Shown one piece after another: positions 1 through 6,130 of a DNA stretch of 7,952 nt (its first letter is position 1; every line of letters begins with the position of its first letter). This DNA is from Lachnospiraceae bacterium (lineage in GTDB: Bacteria; Bacillota_A; Clostridia; Lachnospirales; Lachnospiraceae), in NCBI GenBank assembly GCA_016281675.1, contig JAEEJD010000144.1, positions 1 to 7,952 of the forward strand. Direction: 5' to 3'. The position numbers were made by a program, and so were the translations under genes. A model generated the notes under the pieces. It was given only the letters and a program-made list of their open reading frames with translations, was not told the DNA's origin and searched no databases.

Positions 1-404
1 TAAGCGATAACGGGGATGCCTGCTGCCTTAGCCTGTGCCTGAACGTTTACAAGTGCGTCTGAGTCGATAGCTGCGATGACGAGGCAGTTAGCGCCTGCTG
101 CGATCATGTTCTCGATCTGAGAAACCTGAGCCTGAACGTCATCCTCTGCGTACTGAAGATCTACGGTATAACCGAGTTCCTCAAGCTGAGCCTTCATGTT
201 TGCACCGTCATGCATCCATCTTTCCGAAGACTGTGTGGGCATTGCAACTGCAACCTTCTTGCCGCCGCCTGCTGCGGGAGCTGCTGCTGCTGCATCTGAG
301 CCTGCGTCAGCTGATCCTGCTGCTGCGGGAGCTGCTGCTGCGCCACAAGCTGTCAGAGCTGTCATTGCTACTGCCATAATAGCTGCTAAAACTTTCTTTT
401 TCAT
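1..404 (-). CDS. Sugar ABC transporter substrate-binding lipoprotein, ChvE/XylF-like (partial, 3' end outside window)
   Basis: This is the first 134 codons of a substrate-binding protein; the gene runs off the window at position 1. The start is the ATG at 404, because AAGGAGG at 411-417 lies six bases upstream. A second in-frame ATG at 410 abuts that site and is too close. Residues 1-20 form a lipoprotein signal peptide: KKK, a hydrophobic stretch, then the lipobox LTAC with Cys20. Residues 21-48 are an Ala/Pro/Gly/Ser linker, and the mature fold begins at KKVAVAMPTQSSERW (49-63). The segments RWMHDGANMK, LEELGYTVDLQYAEDD, QIENMI and LVIAAIDSDAL match the periplasmic-binding type 1 fold of multiple-sugar binders such as ChvE. 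It would be tethered outside the membrane and deliver monosaccharides to a permease, presumably encoded beyond position 1. The family call is strong. The sugar bound cannot be told from this fragment. Confidence 0.9.
   Translation of the reverse strand, partial: MKKKVLAAIMAVAMTALTACGAAAAPAAAGSADAGSDAAAAAPAAGGGKKVAVAMPTQSSERWMHDGANMKAQLEELGYTVDLQYAEDDVQAQVSQIENMIAAGANCLVIAAIDSDALVNVQAQAKAAGIPVIA
269..341. repeat. Internal direct repeat in the Ala-rich linker of the binding-protein gene
   Basis: A perfect 22-base direct repeat occurs at 269-290 and 320-341 within a GCT/GCA-rich tract. On the minus strand each copy encodes AAAAPAA-type sequence in the linker between the lipidated cysteine and the sugar-binding fold. 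The linker is probably flexible, and the DNA repeat could let its length vary by slippage or recombination. That variation is an inference. Confidence 0.55.
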
Positions 405-410
405 ATTCAT

Positions 411-417
411 CCTCCTT
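411..417 (-). promoter_or_regulatory. Ribosome binding site of the sugar-binding lipoprotein gene
   Basis: AAGGAGG on the minus strand is a near-perfect Shine-Dalgarno sequence six bases before the ATG at 404. It decides between the two in-frame ATGs (404 and 410) and indicates strong translation. Confidence 0.85.
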
Positions 418-429
418 AAAATTTTTGGG

Positions 430-450
430 ATTTCCTGACTGCCAGGAAAT
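430..450. promoter_or_regulatory. Palindrome in the leader of the sugar-binding gene (possible operator or mRNA hairpin)
   Basis: ATTTCCTG and CAGGAAAT form a perfect 8-base inverted repeat around a 5-base spacer. It ends 13 bases upstream of the Shine-Dalgarno sequence. The size and symmetry fit an operator for a dimeric repressor, but it could also be a small leader hairpin. No convincing -35/-10 pair was found upstream. TGTAAT at 477-472 is the best -10-like hexamer and has no good -35 partner. Part of the palindrome recurs in the transketolase leader (6074-6084). Function is inferred only. Confidence 0.4.
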
Positions 451-498
451 TCACTCGGATGAACTCACTTTATTACAATCCCTTTTTCATTAAAATAA

Positions 499-542
499 AA
501 AATCCTACTCTGAGAATATAATATTTTCCAGTGTAGGATTTT
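499..542 (-). terminator. Rho-independent terminator after the CvpA-family gene
   Basis: AAAATCCTAC (499-508) and GTAGGATTTT (533-542) are perfect inverted repeats. The stem extends inward to 512/529 with one mismatch, leaving a 16-base AT-rich loop. On the minus strand the stem runs into a T-rich tract, TTTTTTATTTTA. It begins 14 bases after the CvpA stop codon, so it most likely ends the long minus-strand transcript before the sugar-binding gene. Confidence 0.8.
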
Positions 543-556
543 GTATGTTATGTGGA

Positions 557-1258
557 TTATTTTACGAGTTCGAAAAGAATATTGTTGTTAAACAGGTATG
601 TAAGGAATCTGCTTGCTCTGACCTGGGCGAATACCCATGTGCCGAACGTCCTTCCGAAGAACATCATAACCGCAATGAAGAATATCCAGACAAATACCAG
701 AGCAAGTGTTATACCCGTCGCCATCCCGAGAAGTCTGTTAAACGTTCGCAGAACAGGGATTTTCTCAAGTATCTTTATCGCAAGGAACAAAACTCCTTGG
801 ATTATCGCCAGTATGATAAACAGTCCCACGAATGTTCCCGCTTTTATGGACAAAGACGACAGATAACCCGAGACAAAATCTTTAAACAACGTCACGGCCA
901 GTCTGTCATATATCTCCCCGGTGTTGTTGGATCTGATGGAATCCGCGATCAGGTCCGGAAATCCGAAAGAATCGATCACTCTGTTCTCATTTTCATCTCC
1001 GCGAAGAGTATCTTCGGGAATATCCTCGGCATTCTTTTCTTCGTAAGCTGTGATTATCCTCTGCCTGACATTTTCATAAAGCGAAGTGTTCTTTATAAGA
1101 AAATCACTTACATACGGGGATATCTTAGTTACTATGAACAGTACCGCGATAAGTCCGGCAAACCAGACCGCCAAACGCAGAAATCCTTTTCTGTATCCTT
1201 TTACCGCACCGATTACAAGAACCGCAAGGACTATGATCAGTAAAACATAATCTCTCAT
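557..1258 (-). CDS. CvpA-family integral membrane protein
   Basis: This encodes 233 residues. The N-terminus, MRDYVLLIIVLAVLVIGAVKG followed by YRKGFLR, is the signature of the CvpA family (colicin V production protein-like). Four hydrophobic segments are visible, at about 4-20, 29-45, 141-163 and 183-202. A charged, probably extracytoplasmic region lies near 60-130, and NRLLG (174-178) sits before the last segment as is usual for the family. The cellular role of CvpA proteins in Firmicutes is poorly defined. The ATG at 1258 is chosen over an upstream extension because that extension only overlaps the previous gene. The TAG of that gene is one base away, and the nearest good Shine-Dalgarno (GGAGGAG, 1281-1275) is 16 bases off. 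Translation therefore probably depends on coupling to the preceding gene. A terminator follows. Confidence 0.85.
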   Translation of the reverse strand: MRDYVLLIIVLAVLVIGAVKGYRKGFLRLAVWFAGLIAVLFIVTKISPYVSDFLIKNTSLYENVRQRIITAYEEKNAEDIPEDTLRGDENENRVIDSFGFPDLIADSIRSNNTGEIYDRLAVTLFKDFVSGYLSSLSIKAGTFVGLFIILAIIQGVLFLAIKILEKIPVLRTFNRLLGMATGITLALVFVWIFFIAVMMFFGRTFGTWVFAQVRASRFLTYLFNNNILFELVK

Positions 1259-1259
1259 G

Positions 1260-2450
1260 CTACTTAAGTTTGATCTCCTCCATTCCGTCGGGATAAACAA
1301 CCAGGAATCTGGAACGTGATTCCTCGGGGGTGATGAAGATCGTCGATTCTCTCATCTTTCCGTCAAACTTCTTGAGTCCCGATGTGTTGTATATCTGACA
1401 GTCTTCACTGTTATATATGACCATAATGTCTTTATATAACGATATGTTGCTGTAATCGATGTCAAATCCCTGTGTTGTTACGAGATCTCCTTTATCGTTA
1501 TATACTTCCGCAAGAAACTTGTTCTCTCCCTCGGCATCTTCGTATACGAGAACGATCATATCCTCGTTGTTGAAAACGCTCAGTACTTCATTTTCTATAT
1601 CCTTTTCAAACACCTTCTCGGGTTTCTCGGATCCTTTAAATATGGAGAAACTGTTGTCGCCGAGTACATAACTCGTGTTCGGGTTGATGAAACAGACCTG
1701 CGGAACAACGGTTCCGGAATAATTGTATCCGCTCACCAGATTGTCGACCTCGTTCTGACCTACGGCACCGAAATTGTAATATGCGACTGACGTTGACAGT
1801 ATTCCGCTGTCGACAAACAGATAAGAAACGGCAAGAAGTATCCCGTCCTCCGAAATATCTATACATACGGGATATCCGCTCTTCGACATGGTCGTTCTGT
1901 CGCTTGCGATGTTCGTTCCGTTGACATCATACAGTTTAACCCACGTGACTTCGTTATCTTCAAGTACTACCGCGACGTTTCCGTTTCCCGAAACACAGAA
2001 TCTCTTTAACGGTGTCGACGTATCGATCGTACCCTGAAGTCCCGAACTGTTATATACGTAGATCGTCGTTCCCATGTAATCGCCTATGGCGATATAATCC
2101 TTACAAACATCCACGATCGGGTTCTGCATCTCAAACGTCTCATTCCAGATCATGTCGTTTGCTATGTTAAATGCGGATGCTCCGTCCTGGCTGTATCTTA
2201 GTATGTTCCCCTCAAATTTGAGATACCGTGCGTTTGAAGCTTCCGGGTATGATATCTTCTTTAAGACATCATAATCGGTATACACCATCTTCTGATAGTT
2301 ATAGTAAGCGCTTGCTATGACCGCGACAACAATGGCAAGTCCGATAACTATACGGTACAGGATGGCTCTTCTGTGCCGGCGTATCTTCTTCTCAAAATCA
2401 TTTTGAGCGGCTTCGTATTTATCTTTTAAGGTTTCGTTGATTTCTGCCAT
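1260..2450 (-). CDS. DUF5711-type single-pass membrane protein with extracytoplasmic propeller-like domain
   Basis: This encodes 396 residues. A basic cytoplasmic tail (KKIRRHRR, 21-28) is followed by one transmembrane helix at about 30-50 (ILYRIVIGLAIVVAVIASAYY). A beta-rich outer domain of about 340 residues comes next. Repeated short strands with turns, such as IYVYNSSG, VKLYDVNG, AEVYNDKG and CQIYNTSG, suggest a WD40/PQQ-like beta-propeller. The overall layout matches proteins annotated DUF5711 in Lachnospiraceae; this assignment is from memory of the family. No catalytic motif is visible. The ATG at 2450 lies 21 bases after the stop of the isomerase-kinase gene, with only a weak Shine-Dalgarno, so coupling or read-through from upstream is likely. 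The next gene, CvpA, starts one base after its stop, which suggests the two membrane proteins are made together and may interact. Function is unknown. Confidence 0.8.
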   Translation of the reverse strand: MAEINETLKDKYEAAQNDFEKKIRRHRRAILYRIVIGLAIVVAVIASAYYNYQKMVYTDYDVLKKISYPEASNARYLKFEGNILRYSQDGASAFNIANDMIWNETFEMQNPIVDVCKDYIAIGDYMGTTIYVYNSSGLQGTIDTSTPLKRFCVSGNGNVAVVLEDNEVTWVKLYDVNGTNIASDRTTMSKSGYPVCIDISEDGILLAVSYLFVDSGILSTSVAYYNFGAVGQNEVDNLVSGYNYSGTVVPQVCFINPNTSYVLGDNSFSIFKGSEKPEKVFEKDIENEVLSVFNNEDMIVLVYEDAEGENKFLAEVYNDKGDLVTTQGFDIDYSNISLYKDIMVIYNSEDCQIYNTSGLKKFDGKMRESTIFITPEESRSRFLVVYPDGMEEIKLK

Positions 2451-2471
2451 ATACTTAAAGGAAGTACTCTC

Positions 2472-4208
2472 TTATTCTATACTCGCCAGCACACCCAGCT
2501 GTATCGCTCCCATTATGCCCTGATTGTCATTTAATGATGCGGGAACGATGTAATCATCTATATCGTCAAGTTCCGACGCATGTATGTAGCCCGCAAGTTT
2601 TTCGCACAGTTTCTTCCTTATCAGAGGGAAAAGCTGTTCCTGATGCATGACTCCTCCGCCGAGTATTATCTTACGCGGTGAGATCGTAAGCACCATTGCC
2701 ATCAGTCCCTGAGCGATATAATCGGCCTCCATCTCCCATACTTCCGGTCTGTCCGACAGATCCGCCGCAGGTTTTCCCCATCTCCCCTGTATTGCGGGTC
2801 CCGATGCCAGGCTCTCAAAACAGTTGGGGTGGAAAGGACAACTGCCTTTGTAATCATCCTCAGGAAGTCTTGATACAAGTATATGTCCGAATTCCGGATG
2901 CCCCATACCATGAACAAGTTGTCCGTTTACGGCCATTCCGGCACCTATTCCGGTACCGATCGTAACATATCCGACATTGTCCATTCTCTGCGCACATCCG
3001 AACGTCATCTCTCCGAGGCACGATCCGTTAACGTCCGAATCGACTTTGATCGGCACTTTAAGTGCCTCCTCAAGAATCTTTTTGATCGGATAATGCTGCC
3101 AGGGAAGTTTCGGTGAATCGAGGATCGTACCGTATGTCTCCGAATCCGGATTAACATCCACGGGTCCGAACGATCCTATCCCCAGCGCACTGATATCTTT
3201 GTCTTTAAAGTAATCTATGACTTTCGGTATCGACTCATCGGGTGTTGTTGTCGGAAAAGATTTCTGATCGATTATAGTGCCGTCCGCATATCCGAGAGCA
3301 CATACCATCTTGGTACCGCCGGCTTCGAGTCCGCCGTACAGCTTCGGGATGGTCGTGACCATGATCGTCAGACTTCCGAATATCGTAAAGTCTCCGTATC
3401 CTCCCGATACGATGAACGACTCTCCCGCATTGATCTTTCTTCCGTCAATACCGCCTTCACCGTTAAGGACCGATATTATCATAAAAGAATCGTTTTTCTC
3501 AAAATCGCGCGATCCCGAAATATCGTATCTGTCCACATCATAATATCTGCAGGAAACCAGCTTACCCTTAACACCGTTCGTATAACATCTTGCATCGGTA
3601 TGAGGGATCCTCATCACATCAAGGCTCTTTTCAACATGAAGCTCCCTCTGGACGCCGTTCCTGATCCTTCCGTAATCATACAGACGGTACGTTACATCCG
3701 AGCTTTGCTGGATCTCCATTATCATCGTGTTCTGCTTGATGGCATGAACCGTTCCCGGAGTTATCTGGAAGAAATCGCCTTTTTTAACCGGGATCTCTCT
3801 GAGAAAATCATCCCACCGGCCTTCTTCGATCATCTGCGAGGCTTCTTCTCTCGTCTTAGCATTGTGGCCGATGATTATCGATCCGTCCCTGTCGCAGTCC
3901 ATTACATACCAGCACTCGGTTTTGCCGGCCGCACCGTTATCGTTCTCATAAGCGTAGTCATTATCCGGGTGTACCTGGATGCTGAGAGGATCCCTTGCGT
4001 CTATGACTTTTACGATAAACGGAAAATCATCCCCCGTATCCACTCCGAACAGTTCTTTATGATCCCGCCACACTTCGGACAGATGCAAGCCGTCAAAGGT
4101 TCCTCCTTTAACAAGGCAGTCTCCGTTCTCATGTGCACTGACGGTCCAGTACTCTTTACCCCATATGCATTTTTTGACTACAGGCTCGAGAAAGATAAGC
4201 TCTTTCAT
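2472..4208 (-). CDS. Bifunctional mannose-6-phosphate isomerase / ROK-family fructokinase fusion
   Basis: This is one 578-residue protein with two full enzymes. Residues 1-about 287 are a type I (ManA) mannose-6-phosphate isomerase. The zinc site is seen in QVHPDN (His80), GKTECWYV (Glu98) and TPGTVHAI (His155), with the catalytic Arg in TYRLYDYGR (Arg175). Residues about 290-578 are a ROK kinase with phosphate loop GLEAGGTK (293-300), GSFGPVDVN (345-353), catalytic Asp392 in SDVNG, and IGTGIGAG (417-424). Its zinc motif is HPEFGH then CPFHPNCFE (His442, Cys457, His460, Cys463). This zinc pattern and TYGTILDSPKLPW resemble Bacillus subtilis GmuE (YdhR) fructokinase. In B. subtilis the gmu operon encodes GmuE and an isomerase (GmuF) as separate proteins. 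The fusion would make fructose-6-phosphate from fructose plus ATP and from mannose-6-phosphate in the cytoplasm. The ATG at 4208 is preferred to the GTG at 4220. Confidence 0.92.
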   Translation of the reverse strand: MKELIFLEPVVKKCIWGKEYWTVSAHENGDCLVKGGTFDGLHLSEVWRDHKELFGVDTGDDFPFIVKVIDARDPLSIQVHPDNDYAYENDNGAAGKTECWYVMDCDRDGSIIIGHNAKTREEASQMIEEGRWDDFLREIPVKKGDFFQITPGTVHAIKQNTMIMEIQQSSDVTYRLYDYGRIRNGVQRELHVEKSLDVMRIPHTDARCYTNGVKGKLVSCRYYDVDRYDISGSRDFEKNDSFMIISVLNGEGGIDGRKINAGESFIVSGGYGDFTIFGSLTIMVTTIPKLYGGLEAGGTKMVCALGYADGTIIDQKSFPTTTPDESIPKVIDYFKDKDISALGIGSFGPVDVNPDSETYGTILDSPKLPWQHYPIKKILEEALKVPIKVDSDVNGSCLGEMTFGCAQRMDNVGYVTIGTGIGAGMAVNGQLVHGMGHPEFGHILVSRLPEDDYKGSCPFHPNCFESLASGPAIQGRWGKPAADLSDRPEVWEMEADYIAQGLMAMVLTISPRKIILGGGVMHQEQLFPLIRKKLCEKLAGYIHASELDDIDDYIVPASLNDNQGIMGAIQLGVLASIE

Positions 4209-4213
4209 ATCAT

Positions 4214-4218
4214 CCCTC
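4214..4218 (-). promoter_or_regulatory. Ribosome binding site deciding the isomerase-kinase start
   Basis: GAGGG on the minus strand lies five bases before the ATG at 4208. The alternative in-frame GTG at 4220-4218 overlaps this site and has no Shine-Dalgarno of its own. The shorter 578-residue product, starting MKELIFLEP, is therefore favoured. Confidence 0.7.
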
Positions 4219-4226
4219 ACAAATAA

Positions 4227-4268
4227 GGATACGTCCCATACGAGCCGAAGCTCATACGGGACGTGTCC
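4227..4268 (-). terminator. Long UUCG-capped hairpin between the transketolase and isomerase-kinase genes
   Basis: An 18-base inverted repeat (4227-4244 and 4251-4268) surrounds CTTCGG on the minus strand. The innermost C-G pair closes a UUCG tetraloop, giving a roughly 19-base-pair RNA stem with one C-A mismatch and two G-U pairs. A short T-rich run (TTATTTG) follows. It starts 13 bases after the transketolase stop and ends eight bases before the Shine-Dalgarno of the next gene. It could be a partial terminator or attenuator, or a barrier protecting the transketolase mRNA from 3' decay. I see no promoter between it and the next gene, so some read-through must be expected. The T-run is weaker than that of the terminator at 499-542. 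Confidence 0.65.
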
Positions 4269-4281
4269 CTACACTACATTA

Positions 4282-5223
4282 TCATTTAACAAACTGCTTA
4301 ACCTGTTCGTATATTCCTTCAGCATCAAGCTTATACTTGTGAAGAAGCTGAGCGGCTGATCCGCTTTCACCGAACACGTCTTGCATTCCGATCTTGAACA
4401 CGGGTGTCGGATTCTTCTCGGAAAGAACGTCACATACAGCGCTTCCGAGACCGCCGATAACCGAATGCTCTTCGGCTGTAACGACTTTTCCGGTCTTCTT
4501 TGCCGTCTTAAGGATCAGTTCCTCATCAAGAGGTTTGATCGTATGGATATTTATGACTTCGGCATCGATACCGTCCTTTGCGAGCATCTCTGCAGCTTCC
4601 ATTGAAGCGGGAACCGTTGATCCTGTCGCGATGATGGATACATCGGCTCCTTCACGGAGAACTATACCTTTGCCCATTTCAAACTTATATGTCTTCTCGT
4701 CATTGAACACCGGAACCGCTGCACGTCCGAAACGCATATAAACGGGACCTACGTATTCATAAGCGGCTCTGACCGCTGCTCTGGCTTCAACATCATCCGC
4801 GGGATTGATTATCACCATTCCGGGGATCGTACGCATAAGAGCGATATCCTCGTTACACTGATGGGATGCGCCGTCTTCTCCTACCGATACCCCGGCATGC
4901 GTTGCACCGATCTTAACATTGAGATGAGGATATCCGATCGAATTACGAACCTGCTCAAATGCTCTTCCTGCCGAGAACATTGCGAACGAACTTGCAAAAG
5001 GAACTTTTCCTGTTGCCGCAAGTCCCGCAGCGATACAAGTCATATTGGCTTCAGCGATACCGCAGTTGATATGCTTGTCGGGATGAGCCTTTGCAAATGT
5101 ACCCGTCATCGTAGCTGCAGCAAGGTCAGCCGTTAATACTACAAGGTCATCATGATCATTGCCCAGTTCAACGAGTGCGTTACCGTAACTGGCTCTGGTT
5201 GCGATCTTTTCTACTTCTGACAT
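4282..5223 (-). CDS. Transketolase, C-terminal subunit
   Basis: This encodes 313 residues, the usual size for the C-terminal half of a split transketolase. It holds the pyrimidine-binding and C-terminal domains. INCGIAEANM (52-61) contains the catalytic Glu58 that activates thiamine diphosphate. THAGVSVGEDGASHQ (108-122) carries the conserved substrate/cofactor loop with His121. INPADDVE, MRFGR and EEHSVIGGLGSAV (251-263) are further family blocks. Together with the N-terminal subunit it should form the complete thiamine-diphosphate enzyme of the non-oxidative pentose phosphate pathway, moving two-carbon units between xylulose-5-phosphate and aldose phosphates such as ribose-5-phosphate or erythrose-4-phosphate. 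The ATG at 5223 lies within the end of the upstream gene (13-base overlap, different frame), with AGGTG seven bases upstream, so translation is coupled. A DXS-type synthase is unlikely given the split arrangement. Confidence 0.95.
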   Translation of the reverse strand: MSEVEKIATRASYGNALVELGNDHDDLVVLTADLAAATMTGTFAKAHPDKHINCGIAEANMTCIAAGLAATGKVPFASSFAMFSAGRAFEQVRNSIGYPHLNVKIGATHAGVSVGEDGASHQCNEDIALMRTIPGMVIINPADDVEARAAVRAAYEYVGPVYMRFGRAAVPVFNDEKTYKFEMGKGIVLREGADVSIIATGSTVPASMEAAEMLAKDGIDAEVINIHTIKPLDEELILKTAKKTGKVVTAEEHSVIGGLGSAVCDVLSEKNPTPVFKIGMQDVFGESGSAAQLLHKYKLDAEGIYEQVKQFVK

Positions 5224-6047
5224 AATGCTTCACCTACTTTCTCGAGATCCTTCATGGCAATTTCATACTGTTCGTCGTTGGGTGCCTTTCCGTGCCATCC
5301 CGCCTGATTCTCCATGAATGAAACACCCTTTCCTTTGACGGACTTCATGATGATTGCCGTCGGCATTCCCTTCGTTGCCTTTGCTTCGGCAAAGGCTGCG
5401 CGGATCTGGTCAAAATCATGTGCGTCGATATTGATCACATGGAAGTTAAACGCTTCGAACTTCTTGTCTATCGGATAAGGATTACATACATCCTCGACTT
5501 TACCGTCGATCTGAAGACCGTTGTTATCGACTATTACAACGAAATTATCAAGTTTCTTATGTCCGGCAAACATTGCAGCTTCCCAAACCTGTCCTTCGGC
5601 AATCTCGCCGTCACCGAGAAGTGTATATACTCTGTAAGAATCATTTGAAAGCTTTGCGGACAGTGCCATTCCGGCTGCAACGGATATTCCCTGACCGAGC
5701 GAACCGCTTGACATGTCTACTCCGGGGGTATGCTGCATGCAGGGATGTCCCTGAAGGTGTGAACCGAGCTTACGAAGAGTTGTAAGCTCCTCAACCGGGA
5801 AATATCCTCTGTGAGCAAGAGCGGAATAAAGAGCGGGAGCACAGTGTCCTTTTGAAAGAACGAACCTGTCCCTGTCTTCCTTTTTGGGGTTTTTGGGATC
5901 TATGTTCATTTCCTCAAAATAGAGAAATGTCATCAGATCCGCACAGGACAATGATCCGCCGGGATGACCGGCCTTGGCCGAATGAACTGCCGTAACAATG
6001 CCTTTACGGATTTCATTGGCTGTTTTAGCTAAATCCAAATTGTTCAT
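5211..6047 (-). CDS. Transketolase, N-terminal subunit
   Basis: This encodes 278 residues and is the thiamine-diphosphate (pyrophosphate-binding) half of transketolase. Diagnostic blocks are KAGHPGGSLS (25-34, His28), FVLSKGHCAPALY (62-74, His68), GSHLQGHP (95-102, His101), SSGSLGQG (113-120) and the cofactor motif GDG (145-147) ending in NN (175-176), which binds Mg2+ and the diphosphate. The length is normal for split transketolases of Firmicutes and other bacteria. The start is the ATG at 6047, with AAAGGA (6060-6055) seven bases upstream. It overlaps the C-terminal subunit gene by 13 bases, consistent with equal synthesis of the two chains of one enzyme. It is transcribed from the promoter at 6102-6130, with perhaps additional read-through from the membrane-protein gene upstream, since no terminator is visible between them. 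Confidence 0.95.
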   Translation of the reverse strand: MNNLDLAKTANEIRKGIVTAVHSAKAGHPGGSLSCADLMTFLYFEEMNIDPKNPKKEDRDRFVLSKGHCAPALYSALAHRGYFPVEELTTLRKLGSHLQGHPCMQHTPGVDMSSGSLGQGISVAAGMALSAKLSNDSYRVYTLLGDGEIAEGQVWEAAMFAGHKKLDNFVVIVDNNGLQIDGKVEDVCNPYPIDKKFEAFNFHVINIDAHDFDQIRAAFAEAKATKGMPTAIIMKSVKGKGVSFMENQAGWHGKAPNDEQYEIAMKDLEKVGEALCQK

Positions 6048-6054
6048 GACGTGA

Positions 6055-6060
6055 TCCTTT
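6055..6060 (-). promoter_or_regulatory. Ribosome binding site of transketolase N-terminal subunit
   Basis: AAAGGA on the minus strand lies seven bases before the ATG at 6047. It is a standard site and supports that start. Confidence 0.7.
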
Positions 6061-6101
6061 CTTAAAATATATTTGTCTGCCAGGTTTTCAAAGTAATAGA
6101 G

Positions 6102-6130
6102 ATTATATCAAATTTCTACTTCGTTTTCCA
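6102..6130 (-). promoter_or_regulatory. Sigma-A-type promoter with extended -10 for the transketolase genes
   Basis: On the minus strand a perfect TATAAT lies at 6107-6102. It is preceded by TG one base away (TGnTATAAT, an extended -10). TGGAAA (four of six matches to TTGACA) sits at 6130-6125, exactly 17 bases upstream. Transcription should start near 6095, giving a leader of about 48 bases before the ATG at 6047. The -35 lies inside the last codons of the upstream gene, whose stop is at 6118-6116. Confidence 0.7.

Noticed and set aside
545..1243. A 232-codon open frame on the plus strand opposite the CvpA-family gene
   Set aside because: Its product is rich in charged residues, Tyr, Cys and Arg, with no domain or membrane logic. 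It has no ribosome binding site and begins next to the terminator hairpin. The minus-strand frame has a clear family match.
1259..1300. Longer CvpA start adding 14 residues (from 1300)
   Set aside because: The extra residues (FIPTEWRRS...) only overlap the end of the preceding gene. The family's N-terminal membrane segment begins directly after the ATG at 1258.
1636..1866. A 76-codon minus-strand frame inside the DUF5711-type gene
   Set aside because: It is an out-of-frame shadow with Arg/Cys-rich composition and no ribosome binding site.
2451..2474. Possible read-through joining the isomerase-kinase and the DUF5711-type protein, which are in the same frame with only a TAA and seven codons between
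   Set aside because: Sharing a frame happens by chance one time in three. The ROK domain ends normally before the TAA, and the next protein has a typical N-terminal tail and membrane anchor.
4209..4220. GTG at 4220 as the start of the isomerase-kinase gene (582 residues)
   Set aside because: The GTG overlaps the GAGGG that serves the ATG at 4208 and lacks its own ribosome binding site. Family members start close to the KELIFLEP block.
3600..4226. A 208-codon open frame on the plus strand opposite the isomerase domain
   Set aside because: It lies wholly over well-conserved isomerase motifs on the other strand. Its product resembles no family I know and has no Shine-Dalgarno.
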